Source of the DNA: Saccharibacillus sp. CPCC 101409
GTDB lineage: Bacteria; Bacillota; Bacilli; Paenibacillales; Paenibacillaceae
Length of the DNA: 64,000 nucleotides
NCBI RefSeq assembly: GCF_030518235.1
Contig: NZ_JAULSA010000002.1
Location: forward strand, 1 to 64,000
Direction: 5' to 3'
A model generated the notes under the pieces. It did not search any database and had not been told where the DNA came from. It saw only the letters and a program-made list of their open reading frames with translations. Position 1 is the first letter of the stretch, and each line of letters opens with the position of its first letter. Below are positions 7,936 through 16,678 of this stretch, piece by piece. The translations under genes and the position numbers were made by a program.

Positions 7936-10008
7936 GTGCAGGACAAGGAAGAAGTCTGGTGGAGGCGTCCGCTGCGCATTATCCAGCCCAATCTTCAGGT
8001 GGCCGATACGGACAAGATCGATCCGGCCCGGCTGGCGGGGCAGCTGGAGAAACTGGGCGCGAACGCGGTGGTGTTTAACGTAGGCGGGATTTACGCCTGG
8101 TACGAAACGGAGGTGCCGCATCATACGCGCAATCCTTTTCTGCCGGCCGGGCGGGATCTGCTGGCGGAAGTGATCGCGGAGCTGCACAAGCGGGATATCC
8201 GTTTTATCGCCCGCTACGACTTTAGCAAAGCGGACGATTCGGTCTGGCTGCGGCGGCCGCAGTGGTTTGCAAGAGACGGGGAAGGGCGGCCCGAAACGGT
8301 CGGGGCGGGGCGGCCGGGACCGTGGCCGCTGCTGCTGACGACGTGCATCAACGGCGGCTACCGCAACGGCGAAGCGGCCGAGAAAGTGCTCGCGGAATCG
8401 CTGGAGCGCTACGATATCGACGGCGTGTTCTTCAACGCGCCGGGATACGCGTTCTGCCGCTGCGAAATTTGCCGCGGCAAATATGCGCGGCTGTACGGCG
8501 GGGCGGAGCTGCCGGAATCGCGCGCTCGGCTGGAGCGGGACTTCCCGCTGCGCTGCATGACCGACAATCTGCGGCGGCTGAACGCCCGGATCAAATCGGT
8601 CAAGCCGCATCTGCCGACGATTCTGTATTACGATCTGTACCGCGATCGCCTGGAAGAGCGGTCGCAGATCGCCGATCTGATCTGCGCGGAGCCGCAGGAT
8701 ATTCTGTCGCTCGGCTGGCGGCATATCCCCGAGTTCTGGAAGCCGGCGCTGTCCATGCGCTTCGGCCGCTCCGCGGAAGGGCTGCCGGCGCCGCTCGGCA
8801 TCGTCCATTCCTGCCCGGGAATGGACTGGCGGCATACGGGACTGCCGGCCGCGGAGTACCGCTTCTGGATGGCGCAGGTGCCCGCCAACGGCGGGCAGAT
8901 CTGGCATTCGCTCACCGGCGTTCCCGATACGATCGGGGATAAGCGCATTCTGGAGCAGGTCGCGGGTTTGAACCGCGACGCGGCCCGCGTGGCGCCGTAT
9001 ATGCACGGCGCGGAGCCCGAGCAGGAGATCGCCCTGCTCTGGAACTCGGAGCGCTCGGCCGAAGGCTGGGCCGAGGCGCTGATCGGCGCGCAGCTGCCGT
9101 TCGCGGTGCTGCCGGCCGAAGCGGCGGAGGCCGGCGGGATGGAACGCTATCGGGCGGTAATCGCGCCCGAAGGGCTGGTCTGGACGGCCGCGCTGCGCGC
9201 GGCGGCCGGGAAGTTCGTCCGGCAGGGCGGCGGCCTGCTGGCGGAAGGCGCGCTGCCCGGCGAGCCGGCTTCGGGCGGCGGCCCTGCGGCGCTGCTCGGC
9301 CTGAAGGATGCGGGCGTGCGCAGCGAAGAATTGCAGGCGGCGTATATCCGCTTCGAGCCGGAAGCGGATGGCCATCCGCTGCGCGCCGGGCTTGAGCGGA
9401 CGGAGCTGCTGCCGCTGCGGGGACGGGTATCGTACTGCTTCGCGGCGGAGCCCGGCGAAGATACACAGATACTGGCGACGCTCGTGCCGCCGTTCTCGCC
9501 GCCCGAAGCGGTCGGCGCTCCGCCGGAGCGGGCTTCGCTGCCCGCTCCGCGGACCGATCTTCCGATGGCGGTGACTACGGCTTGCGGCCGGGGCCGAACG
9601 CTGTACTTCGCCTTTTCGCTCAGCGCGCTGATCGCCGAATACAAGCTGGACGATCATTACCGGCTGGCCGCCAACGCGGTCCGGTGGCTGCTCGGCGCCC
9701 CGCCGCGCGTGGAAGCTTCGCCGCGGCCGGGCCTACAGCTTACGGTGTTTCGCCGCGGCGGCGAACGGCTGGCGCATCTGGTGAACGGCGCAGGCCGACG
9801 GCCGCTGACGGCTGTAACGGAGATGCGGGACGTCGAGCTTGCCGTCCGCACGGAAAAAGATCCGGCCGGATACAAGGCGGAGTGTCTGATTTCCGGCGAA
9901 ACGCCGGAAACGGAAGTGCGCGGGGATGCGCTGATCGTCCGGCTGCCGGTGCTGCGATCGTGGGAATGCGTGCGCGTTTCGCCGGCCGAAAGCGGCCCGA
10001 ACCTGTAA
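7936..10008 (+). CDS. Hypothetical glycoside hydrolase, GHL6 type (second copy)
   Basis: A 690-residue paralogue of the 2254 product, starting at GTG 7936 after AAAAGGGGGA. Shared signature segments are RRPLRIIQPNLQ, ANAVVFNVGGIYAWYE, RYDFSKADDS, PQWFARDGEG, TTCINGGYRN and IDGVFFNAPGYAFCRCEIC. The barrel is followed by an amidotransferase-like domain (YRAVIAPEGLVWTAALRAAAGKFV). It lacks a signal peptide. It lacks the HWDYSGNHYGPC stretch of the first copy, so the two may act on different linkages of one imported glycan. It is G+C richer than its neighbours, with long GC-rich tracts. No characterised homologue is recognised. Confidence 0.75.
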   Translation: MQDKEEVWWRRPLRIIQPNLQVADTDKIDPARLAGQLEKLGANAVVFNVGGIYAWYETEVPHHTRNPFLPAGRDLLAEVIAELHKRDIRFIARYDFSKADDSVWLRRPQWFARDGEGRPETVGAGRPGPWPLLLTTCINGGYRNGEAAEKVLAESLERYDIDGVFFNAPGYAFCRCEICRGKYARLYGGAELPESRARLERDFPLRCMTDNLRRLNARIKSVKPHLPTILYYDLYRDRLEERSQIADLICAEPQDILSLGWRHIPEFWKPALSMRFGRSAEGLPAPLGIVHSCPGMDWRHTGLPAAEYRFWMAQVPANGGQIWHSLTGVPDTIGDKRILEQVAGLNRDAARVAPYMHGAEPEQEIALLWNSERSAEGWAEALIGAQLPFAVLPAEAAEAGGMERYRAVIAPEGLVWTAALRAAAGKFVRQGGGLLAEGALPGEPASGGGPAALLGLKDAGVRSEELQAAYIRFEPEADGHPLRAGLERTELLPLRGRVSYCFAAEPGEDTQILATLVPPFSPPEAVGAPPERASLPAPRTDLPMAVTTACGRGRTLYFAFSLSALIAEYKLDDHYRLAANAVRWLLGAPPRVEASPRPGLQLTVFRRGGERLAHLVNGAGRRPLTAVTEMRDVELAVRTEKDPAGYKAECLISGETPETEVRGDALIVRLPVLRSWECVRVSPAESGPNL

Positions 10009-10054
10009 ATTCCGTTATAATGGGGGACAAGAAGCCGGACGGGAGGAAGCAGAG

Positions 10055-12379
10055 ATGAGCGAGTTTTCGCAATCCGTAAAGATCCGTATGCGCCGGATTC
10101 TGCCGGCAAACACTTATTTGAATCGTCTGATCTGGCTCGGCTGCCTGTCGGTGCTGGTCCCCATTTTGTTGATCGGAAGCGCTTACTACCACGTTTCGAT
10201 GAGCCGCTTGACCGCGCAGTTTCGCGAGGACAACCAGGAATCGCTGCTGCTGCTCAAAGACCGGATGGAGCAGACGCTCGGCAGTATCGAGAACGTTTCG
10301 CTGCAGCTGGCGGTCGATCCGCTGATCCGCCTCGCGCTGGACGAACCGGAATATAACGCGGACTATCTGGCGCAGGTCGAGCTGCTCAATCTGTTCCAGG
10401 TGCGCCGGGGTACCGAGAACCTGATCGGCGATATCGTCTTCTACCGTTCGGAATCGGGCACGACGCTGTCCAATACGTACGGCTACGTGAACGAGCGCGA
10501 TTTCCGGTTCCGCGGCGATCTGAACGAAGCGCTTGAGCGCGGCGAAAGCGGCTGGATGCGGCTTGGCGAATCGGCGAAAGAAGGCTATATCTCTTACGTC
10601 CGCCCGCTGCCGGTCATGCGCAGCGGCCGGCCGGAAGGCCTGATCGTCATGCAGGTCGACGAGAAAGGACTCGACCGCCTGCTGCGCAGCTACCGCACGT
10701 CGCTGGAAGACCAGTCGCTGCTGGTGCTCGGTCCCGGCGGCGAAATGCTGCTGCGGGCGGAGAGCGTCCGCGCGTCGGGCGGCCTGTCCGGGGAAAGCGA
10801 AATCCGCCGGATCGCGCAAAGCGCGGAAACGTCGGGCAGCGAGCTTGTCAGCGGCGAAGACCAGCGGGCGCTGCTCGCTTTTCAGCGTACTTCGTTCGGA
10901 CGCACCTATGTATCCTGGCTGCCGGAATCGTCGATGATCGAACAGCTCGGCTGGATTCGCGGGCTGATTGTGGTCACCGCGCTGGCCTGTCTGCTGTTCG
11001 GTCTGCTGTTCAGCGTCGTCACGTCCCGGCTGGCTTACAATCCGGTGCAAAGACTGCTCCGGCACGGCGCCGGACTGCGCAGCGGACAGCAGGGAAATTC
11101 GGGCCAGGGCGGCAACGAGATCGAGTATATCCGCTCCTGTCTGGATTATCTGAACGAGCAGGCCGGTTCGCTGGATCGTTATGTGCGCAGCATGCAGCCG
11201 GATCTGAGGGACCGTTTCTTCCAGAAGCTGCTGCGCGGCGATTACGCCGGCGATTCCGGGGAACTGGTCCGTCAGTGCGGATTGTACGGCATCGATCCGG
11301 ACGGAGAAGCGGCTGTGCTGGTCGTCAAAGTCGAGAATCTGCTCAAGGAAAAACGATTCCTGCCGCAGGAAGGCGCGGTGATTCGCTTCGCCGTGCGCAA
11401 TGTCATGAACGAACTGATCCAGACCGAAGGATTGAAAGGCTTGGCCGTCGAAGACGGCGAGCGGGAAAGCGCGGCGCTGCTCGGCTTTGCGCCGGGGACG
11501 CCGCCGCGCGTCGTCAAGGAAAGCACGGCCCGCTACGCGGACAAGGTGGTCGAATCGCTCGGACGCTACCTGTCGTTCTCCGCGGCGGCCGGTATCGGCC
11601 GGCCCGCCGGTCTGCGGCATCTGCCGGACGCCGCCCGCGAAGCGCGGACCGCGCTGAAATACAGGCTGTTCCGCGACGACGAGCGCGTGCTCTGGTACGA
11701 GGAGCCGATTCGCCTGGACGCGGGACGTCCGCTGTTTCTGTACCCCAAAGAAATCGAGGAGCGGCTGATCGCCGCGCTCGGCGGGGAAGACGCTTCCGGC
11801 GCCGAAGCGGCGCTGGAAGAATTCACGGACCGCGTGCGCAGCGCCGGCTCGTACAATGTAATCTCGCAGTGCTACCATGTGCTGCTGTCCGCGCTGATCC
11901 AGGCGCTGGAAGTGCACGGGGCGGTGCCGGGCAAGCTGTTCGGGGAGAATCTGTTCGAGCAGCTCAAGGAGAACCAGACCTCGCGCGAGATGCACGACTG
12001 GTTTGCGGGGATGCTGTTTCCGGCCTGGATGCGGATTCGGGCCGAAAACGCGGGCAGCCCTTCGCGGCAGCTGCTGCGAAGAGTCTGCGCGCAGATCGAA
12101 AGCGACGAAGAAGGCAGCCTGACGCTGTCGGAATGCGCGGCCCGAGAAAGCGTCAGCCCGTCCGTCCTCAGCCGGCTGTTCAAGAAAGAAATGGGAATCT
12201 CTTTCGTCGAATATATGATAGAGTTTAAAGTGAACAAGGCGAAGCGGCTGCTGAAGGAAACGGACTGCAGCGTGACGGAGATCGCCGGCATGGTCGGATA
12301 TTCGGAGCGCAACCTGAACCGGGCGTTCCGGCGCTGCACGCAGATGTCTCCCGGGCAATACCGGACGATGCAGCGCTGA
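10055..12379 (+). CDS. Membrane-bound AraC-family transcriptional regulator
   Basis: 774 residues: a membrane helix at about 25-45 (LIWLGCLSVLVPILLIGSAYY), an extracellular sensor region of about 250 residues (Cache-like by its position and length), a second helix near 303-325 (LIVVTALACLLFGLLFSVV), a long cytoplasmic linker, and a C-terminal AraC double helix-turn-helix (LTLSECAARESVSPSVLSRLFKK and VTEIAGMVGYSERNLNRAFRR). Such proteins sense an extracellular sugar and activate the adjoining locus. A TATAAT at 10014-10019 precedes it without a good -35. It probably controls the promoter at 1975, although it is the penultimate gene. Confidence 0.85.
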   Translation: MSEFSQSVKIRMRRILPANTYLNRLIWLGCLSVLVPILLIGSAYYHVSMSRLTAQFREDNQESLLLLKDRMEQTLGSIENVSLQLAVDPLIRLALDEPEYNADYLAQVELLNLFQVRRGTENLIGDIVFYRSESGTTLSNTYGYVNERDFRFRGDLNEALERGESGWMRLGESAKEGYISYVRPLPVMRSGRPEGLIVMQVDEKGLDRLLRSYRTSLEDQSLLVLGPGGEMLLRAESVRASGGLSGESEIRRIAQSAETSGSELVSGEDQRALLAFQRTSFGRTYVSWLPESSMIEQLGWIRGLIVVTALACLLFGLLFSVVTSRLAYNPVQRLLRHGAGLRSGQQGNSGQGGNEIEYIRSCLDYLNEQAGSLDRYVRSMQPDLRDRFFQKLLRGDYAGDSGELVRQCGLYGIDPDGEAAVLVVKVENLLKEKRFLPQEGAVIRFAVRNVMNELIQTEGLKGLAVEDGERESAALLGFAPGTPPRVVKESTARYADKVVESLGRYLSFSAAAGIGRPAGLRHLPDAAREARTALKYRLFRDDERVLWYEEPIRLDAGRPLFLYPKEIEERLIAALGGEDASGAEAALEEFTDRVRSAGSYNVISQCYHVLLSALIQALEVHGAVPGKLFGENLFEQLKENQTSREMHDWFAGMLFPAWMRIRAENAGSPSRQLLRRVCAQIESDEEGSLTLSECAARESVSPSVLSRLFKKEMGISFVEYMIEFKVNKAKRLLKETDCSVTEIAGMVGYSERNLNRAFRRCTQMSPGQYRTMQR

Positions 12380-12477
12380 CCGGCAGACGGGACGCGACAG
12401 GCCCGGTTCGCCGGAGTCCGCCTGTCCGCCGCGCGGCGGCGCGGCCGCTTCGTCATTACAGAAGGGATGGATACCAT

Positions 12478-13362
12478 TTGAATTCCGCAGAAACGGTCGT
12501 CGGCTTTGCCGGCATCGGAGTTATGGGCAAAAGCATGGCCGGTCATATTCTGGACGCCGGCTACAAGGTGCACGTTTACAATCGGACGCCGTCCAAAGCG
12601 CAGGAGCTGGTGGACCGCGGCGCCGTCTGGCACGATTCGCCGGGAAAACTGGCGGCCGAATGCGACGTCGTGATTACGATGCTCGGCTATCCGAAAGATG
12701 TCGAAGAGGTGTATACCGGAGAAGACGGCCTGATTCCCCATGCCAAATCCGGCGCGTACCTGATCGATATGACGACGTCGAGCCCGCTGCTGTCCCGCCG
12801 TCTGGCCGAAGCCGGTCAGAAGCGCGGCCTGCATGTGCTGGATGCGCCGGTATCCGGCGGGGATGTGGGCGCGAAGAACGCCAAGCTGTCGATCATGGTC
12901 GGCGGCGAGCGGCAGGACTTCGAAGCCGTGCGTCCGCTGCTGGAGATTATGGGCAGCAATATCGTGCTTCAGGGCGGCGTCGGCGCGGGGCAGAATACGA
13001 AGATGTGCAACCAGATCGCGATCGCGTCGAACATGATGGGCGTGACCGAAGCGATCGTTTACGCCGAGAAAGCGGGACTGGATCCCAAAACGGTGCTGAA
13101 AAGTATCGAAACCGGAGCCGCGGGCAGTTTCTCGCTGAGCAATCTCGCGCCGAGAGTGCTGGACGGGGATTTCGAGCCGGGCTTTTATATCAAGCATTTT
13201 GTCAAAGACATGGGCATCGCTCTGGAAGCGGCCGAAGAGATGGAGCTTGAACTGCCGGGCCTCAAGCTGGCGCAATCGCTGTACCGCAAGCTGGAAGACG
13301 CCGGATATGCCGAGAAAGGCACGCAGGCGCTGTACAAGCTGTGGGAGGACGGACTGGTTTGA
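12478..13362 (+). CDS. NAD(P)-dependent beta-hydroxyacid dehydrogenase family protein
   Basis: 294 residues, the usual length of the 3-hydroxyisobutyrate / tartronate semialdehyde reductase family. Rossmann motif GFAGIGVMGKSMAGHIL is at the N-terminus, the substrate motif DAPVSGGDVGAKNAKLSI follows, and the catalytic Lys lies in GVGAGQNTKMCNQ. The start is TTG 12478 behind AGAAGGG; the nearby ATG 12467 runs into a stop after four codons. It follows the regulator by 98 bp and precedes a terminator, so it may be the last gene of the sugar locus, reducing or oxidising a hydroxyacid from glycan breakdown. The substrate is unknown. Confidence 0.85.
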   Translation: MNSAETVVGFAGIGVMGKSMAGHILDAGYKVHVYNRTPSKAQELVDRGAVWHDSPGKLAAECDVVITMLGYPKDVEEVYTGEDGLIPHAKSGAYLIDMTTSSPLLSRRLAEAGQKRGLHVLDAPVSGGDVGAKNAKLSIMVGGERQDFEAVRPLLEIMGSNIVLQGGVGAGQNTKMCNQIAIASNMMGVTEAIVYAEKAGLDPKTVLKSIETGAAGSFSLSNLAPRVLDGDFEPGFYIKHFVKDMGIALEAAEEMELELPGLKLAQSLYRKLEDAGYAEKGTQALYKLWEDGLV

Positions 13363-13378
13363 GTCAAATGGATTGACG

Positions 13379-13415
13379 AAAGCGGTCCCCGCGTTTGGCG
13401 GGCGGCCGCTTTTTG
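13379..13415 (+). terminator. Terminator after the sugar locus
   Basis: AAAGCGGTCCCCGC and GCGGGCGGCCGCTTTTT form a GC-rich stem with a T tail shortly after the dehydrogenase stop codon. Confidence 0.75.
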
Positions 13416-13587
13416 GCGCGGACGGCAAACGGAGGCCGAATTTCAGGACGGGGCTTTTTCTCTGCCGAGCGTTTGGACAGCGGGGGAAGCGGGTTAATAA
13501 TAGACATTGCGGCGGTCTTCCGGACAGTCGTTTGGACCGCGTTCCATCGGTCTTTTCAATTCCATTAAAGTTTTTTGAGAAAAAGGG

Positions 13588-13616
13588 TTGACCCCTGCTT
13601 GCTGGCATGGTATATT
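13588..13616 (+). promoter_or_regulatory. tRNA operon promoter
   Basis: -35 TTGACC (13588-13593), a 17-nt spacer and -10 TATATT (13611-13616), about 70 bp before the first tRNA. The remaining 13416-13587 stretch shows nothing else recognisable. Confidence 0.8.
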
Positions 13617-13683
13617 ATTTCTTGTCGCCGCGGCCGACACGCTTGAAGAAAGCGAGACGGTACAGAGCGCAGGATGCAGATAA

Positions 13684-13755
13684 GGCCCGTTGGTCAAGGG
13701 GTTAAGACACCTCCCTTTCACGGAGGTAACAGGGGTTCGAATCCCCTACGGGTCA
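13684..13755 (+). tRNA. tRNA-Glu (TTC)
   Basis: The acceptor arms GGCCCGT and ACGGGTC pair, the anticodon loop CTTTCAC gives TTC, and the T arm reads AGGGGTTCGAATCCCCT. CCA is not encoded. Confidence 0.96.
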
Positions 13756-13762
13756 TACATAT

Positions 13763-13838
13763 GGAGGCTTAGCTCAGCTGGGAGAGCATCTGCCTTACAA
13801 GCAGAGGGTCGGGGGTTCGAACCCCTCAGCCTCCACCA
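13763..13838 (+). tRNA. tRNA-Val (TAC)
   Basis: Acceptor arms GGAGGCT and AGCCTCC pair, the anticodon loop CTTACAA gives TAC, and the T arm is GGGGGTTCGAACCCCT. CCA is encoded. Confidence 0.96.
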
Positions 13839-13884
13839 TGAAGACTTTGGCGACAAAGTCGAATACTCAAGTTTGACACTCTGA

Positions 13885-13958
<74 letters not shown>

Positions 13959-13977
13959 TTGCTTTACTTTATGGCCT

Positions 13978-14053
13978 GGAACCGTGGTGTAGGGGTTAAC
14001 ATGCCTGCCTGTCACGCAGGAGATCGCGGGTTCAAATCCCGTCGGTTCCGCCA
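13978..14053 (+). tRNA. tRNA-Asp (GTC)
   Basis: Acceptor arms GGAACCG and CGGTTCC pair, the anticodon loop CTGTCAC gives GTC, and the T arm is CGGGTTCAAATCCCG. CCA is encoded. Confidence 0.96.
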
Positions 14054-14073
14054 TTTTAATTCAATAGTGTTTT

Positions 14074-14148
14074 GCGGACGTGGCTCAGCGGTAGAGCATC
14101 GCCTTGCCAAGGCGAGGGTCGCGGGTTCGATTCCCGTCGTCCGCTCCA
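14074..14148 (+). tRNA. tRNA-Gly (GCC)
   Basis: Acceptor arms GCGGACG and CGTCCGC pair, the anticodon loop TTGCCAA gives GCC, and the T arm is CGGGTTCGATTCCCG. CCA is encoded. Confidence 0.96.
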
Positions 14149-14154
14149 TTATTT

Positions 14155-14231
14155 GCGCCCTTAGCTCAGCTGGATAGAGCGTTTGACTACGAATCAAAAG
14201 GCCGGGAGTTCGAATCTCTCAGGGCGCGCCA
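14155..14231 (+). tRNA. tRNA-Arg (ACG)
   Basis: Acceptor arms GCGCCCT and AGGGCGC pair. The anticodon loop CTACGAA gives ACG, whose A34 is normally edited to inosine by TadA. CCA is encoded. It is the last tRNA of the cluster. Confidence 0.96.
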
Positions 14232-14247
14232 TTATTTTTCTAACCAC

Positions 14248-14293
14248 AACGCCGATTTGGATGCGGATTGACCGCATTGGATCGGCGTTTTTT
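14248..14293 (+). terminator. tRNA operon terminator
   Basis: AACGCCGAT and ATCGGCGTT enclose ATGCGG and CCGCAT, and six T follow. A strong intrinsic terminator. Confidence 0.88.
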
Positions 14294-14317
14294 GCTGTGG
14301 GTTTAAGGTTGAATATC

Positions 14318-14381
14318 AGGCACTTTCACAGGCGCAAAGCCTGCCGCAGAGCGGCGGGGCGCTTTGGAAAGTGCCTTTTTG
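14318..14381 (+). terminator. Second hairpin with T run upstream of the PTS operon
   Basis: AGGCACTTTC (14318-14327) and GAAAGTGCCT (14367-14376) are perfect 10-bp complements enclosing further GC pairing (CCGC with GCGG), followed by five T. It may back up the tRNA terminator, or act on transcripts started upstream of the PRD regulator. Confidence 0.65.
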
Positions 14382-14417
14382 ATACGGCGGATTGCGTGAT
14401 TTTTGAGTTCGAATTTT

Positions 14418-14431
14418 TTGTAGCGCTTACA
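14418..14431 (+). promoter_or_regulatory. Imperfect catabolite-response (cre) site
   Basis: TTGTAGCGCTTACA contains the conserved cre half AGCGCTTACA but lacks one A of the ideal TGTAAGCGCTTACA. It lies upstream of the regulator promoter, where CcpA could act on this sugar operon. It needs a binding test. Confidence 0.4.
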
Positions 14432-14463
14432 TTTTTGCCGATTGAAGTTGCAACAAGATACAC

Positions 14464-14492
14464 TAAACTTTCCCGGACCGAGCCCCTATAAT
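14464..14492 (+). promoter_or_regulatory. PTS operon promoter candidate
   Basis: A perfect -10 TATAAT (14487-14492) has only a weak -35 (TAAACT, 18-nt spacer), as expected of an activator-dependent promoter. The leader would be about 20 nt, with GAAAGGAG before ATG 14519. Confidence 0.5.
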
Positions 14493-14518
14493 CGAGACAT
14501 GAAAGGAGCTAGAACTTC

Positions 14519-16630
14519 ATGAAGGAACGTACACAGCGAATATTTGCGAGATTTTTGAGAGTGAACACGCCTTTGACTTTTGAGGATTTGAGCGAAGAAT
14601 TCCGGATCAGTGAACGTACTTTGCGAAACGAACTGGTGCTGATCAACGAATATCTGGTCAAGCATCAGTACCCTGCCGTCACGACCGCAAGAGGCGCGGG
14701 AATGACGCTGGTTCTGCCCGATCGGGAAACGAAGCGGCTGCTGGAGCAGATCGGCGGCAGCAATCCGAAAGATTATTACCGGCCGGACGAACGCTTTCTC
14801 GCCCTGCTGCTGGATATTGCGCAGTCCGGGAAGATCACGCTGCTGTACGAAATGGAGGAAAAGCTCCAGGTCTCCAAAAGCACGCTGGACGAAGATATGC
14901 GCAAGCTCCGCCAGTATTTGCAGCCGTACGGCATTTCGGTCGTCAGCCTGACAAAGCAGGGCATCGTGCTCCAGGGCGACGAACGCTCGATCCGCTCCAT
15001 GCTGTTCGAAGCGATCAACAGCCTGACGAATATCGAACAGCTGACGCAGATCAAAGAAACCGATGCGCTTAGCAGATTCGCGCTGGATTATCTGGACCGC
15101 AAGGTGCTGAAAATCCTGGGAAGATGTTACGACGAGCTGTTGAAAAAGCCGAATGCCGAAACCAATCACGTATACCGCAACCAGATTATCCTGTTTGCCG
15201 CGGTATGGGCCAGACGGGTGCGCGAAGGCAGCACGGTCAGCGAATTTATCCGGGCCAGGGCCGAGATCAGAGAAGGCCCGGTTCGAAGCTTCGCCGACGC
15301 GGTATGCGCCGAGTTGTCGCTGCTGCCTTCGCTGAACGAGATCAAATACATGACGTTCAGCATCGAATCGTTCAAGCCCAAAGACATGAACAGCTCGTTC
15401 GACTGGGTGGCCGCGCAGCTGCTGACGATTCAGCTGATCGAGCATGTGGGCAAAGTGACGGGCATTCCTTTTTCCCAGGAAGAAGAAGACCTGTACGAAG
15501 GATTGTCCCGGCATATCGCCGGACTGCTGAGCCGGTCCCGGAACGATCTTCAGGCGTTCAATCCGCTCAAGGATACGATCAAGGAATCCTATGCAGCGAT
15601 GTACAGCGCGGTTGCCCGGTTCAGCGCCCAGATCGAAGACTACACGAAAAAGCCTTTAACGGAAGACGAGATCGGCTTTTTGACCGTGTACTTCTCCACT
15701 TCGGCCAGCCGGATCAACGAAGAAGAACAGTTCGTATACCAGGCCGTCGTCGTTTGCAATCACGGAATTTCGACCGGGAAACTGCTGGCGGCCAATTTGA
15801 AAAGACAGTTCAATATCGAAATCGTGGCCGTGCTCAGCTCGTACGAGTTGGCTTTTATCGATAAGCTGGACGTGGATTTGATCTTTGCTTCGATTCCGAT
15901 CGATTATCCCCCAAAACCGGTGCTGCTGCTCAACCCGATTTTGATGGAAAGCGACAGAAAAGAAGTAAACGCTTTCTTGTGCGAACACAAAGACCGCAGA
16001 CGAACGATCTCCAACAAATTGGACGCGACGAAGCTGATGCAGGATGTGCTGGCCTTGATTACGGATAGCGGCGGCAAAGTAACCCCGAAAAGCTATCAGA
16101 AGGTGGAAGATACCTTTAGAGGACATCAACTGAAAATTAACACGAGGGAGCTACAGCCGATGCTACAGGACGTTTTAACGGATTCGAATATTTTGCTGAA
16201 CCAGGAAGGCGCGGATTGGAGGGAGGTGATTACGAAAGCCGCCGGGCCTTTGCTCGAAGACGGGACGATCGAACAGAGGTATATCGGAGCCATGATCAAA
16301 TCGGTCGAAGAGTTCGGGGCGTATATCGTCGTCGGCAAACATCTCGCGCTGGCGCACGCAAGGCCGGAAGACGGCGTCAACAAACTGGGCATTAGCGTGA
16401 TGACGCTGAAAAAGCCGGTAAACTTCGGACATCCCGATAACGATCCCGTTAAGCTGGTGTTCTGCCTGGCCGCTATCAATTCGCATTCCCATATCAAAAT
16501 TATGAAAAGTCTTGTCGAGCTGATCGACGATACGGACAAGCTGGAGCGGCTGTTCGCCGCCAAAGATATTCCGGCTTTCAACCAGGCTTTACATGGAGAA
16601 ATTCCAGTTCACGATAAACGGAATTCGTAA
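14519..16630 (+). CDS. PRD-containing PTS regulator with EIIB-like and EIIA domains (MtlR/LicR type)
   Basis: 703 residues in the order of MtlR/LicR-type activators: N-terminal helix-turn-helix (LTFEDLSEEFRISERTLRNELVLI), a second DNA-binding part, two PTS regulation domains, an EIIB-like domain with Cys413 (VVVCNHGISTGK), and a C-terminal ascorbate/mannitol-type EIIA with His613 (LALAHARPEDGV). PRD2 keeps His332 (SRHIAG) but has Tyr391 (LTVYF) where a His is common. The first PRD also lacks an obvious HL motif. It heads the operon. No separate EIIA gene follows, so this EIIA domain may serve transport as well as regulation. Confidence 0.88.
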   Translation: MKERTQRIFARFLRVNTPLTFEDLSEEFRISERTLRNELVLINEYLVKHQYPAVTTARGAGMTLVLPDRETKRLLEQIGGSNPKDYYRPDERFLALLLDIAQSGKITLLYEMEEKLQVSKSTLDEDMRKLRQYLQPYGISVVSLTKQGIVLQGDERSIRSMLFEAINSLTNIEQLTQIKETDALSRFALDYLDRKVLKILGRCYDELLKKPNAETNHVYRNQIILFAAVWARRVREGSTVSEFIRARAEIREGPVRSFADAVCAELSLLPSLNEIKYMTFSIESFKPKDMNSSFDWVAAQLLTIQLIEHVGKVTGIPFSQEEEDLYEGLSRHIAGLLSRSRNDLQAFNPLKDTIKESYAAMYSAVARFSAQIEDYTKKPLTEDEIGFLTVYFSTSASRINEEEQFVYQAVVVCNHGISTGKLLAANLKRQFNIEIVAVLSSYELAFIDKLDVDLIFASIPIDYPPKPVLLLNPILMESDRKEVNAFLCEHKDRRRTISNKLDATKLMQDVLALITDSGGKVTPKSYQKVEDTFRGHQLKINTRELQPMLQDVLTDSNILLNQEGADWREVITKAAGPLLEDGTIEQRYIGAMIKSVEEFGAYIVVGKHLALAHARPEDGVNKLGISVMTLKKPVNFGHPDNDPVKLVFCLAAINSHSHIKIMKSLVELIDDTDKLERLFAAKDIPAFNQALHGEIPVHDKRNS

Positions 16631-16678
16631 CGCCGCCATACATCGCACGCTATTACATCTGCCGAAGGAGCGAGAAAA

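Noticed and set aside
6445-9657. Very long open frame (1070 codons) on the minus strand
   Set aside because: It lies opposite the solute-binding protein and second GHL6 genes, has an Arg/His/Gln-rich composition with no domains, and is a by-product of GC-rich codons in the real genes.
9740-12358. 872-codon minus-strand open frame
   Set aside because: Mirror of the AraC-type regulator gene; no ribosome binding site or family resemblance, low-complexity composition.
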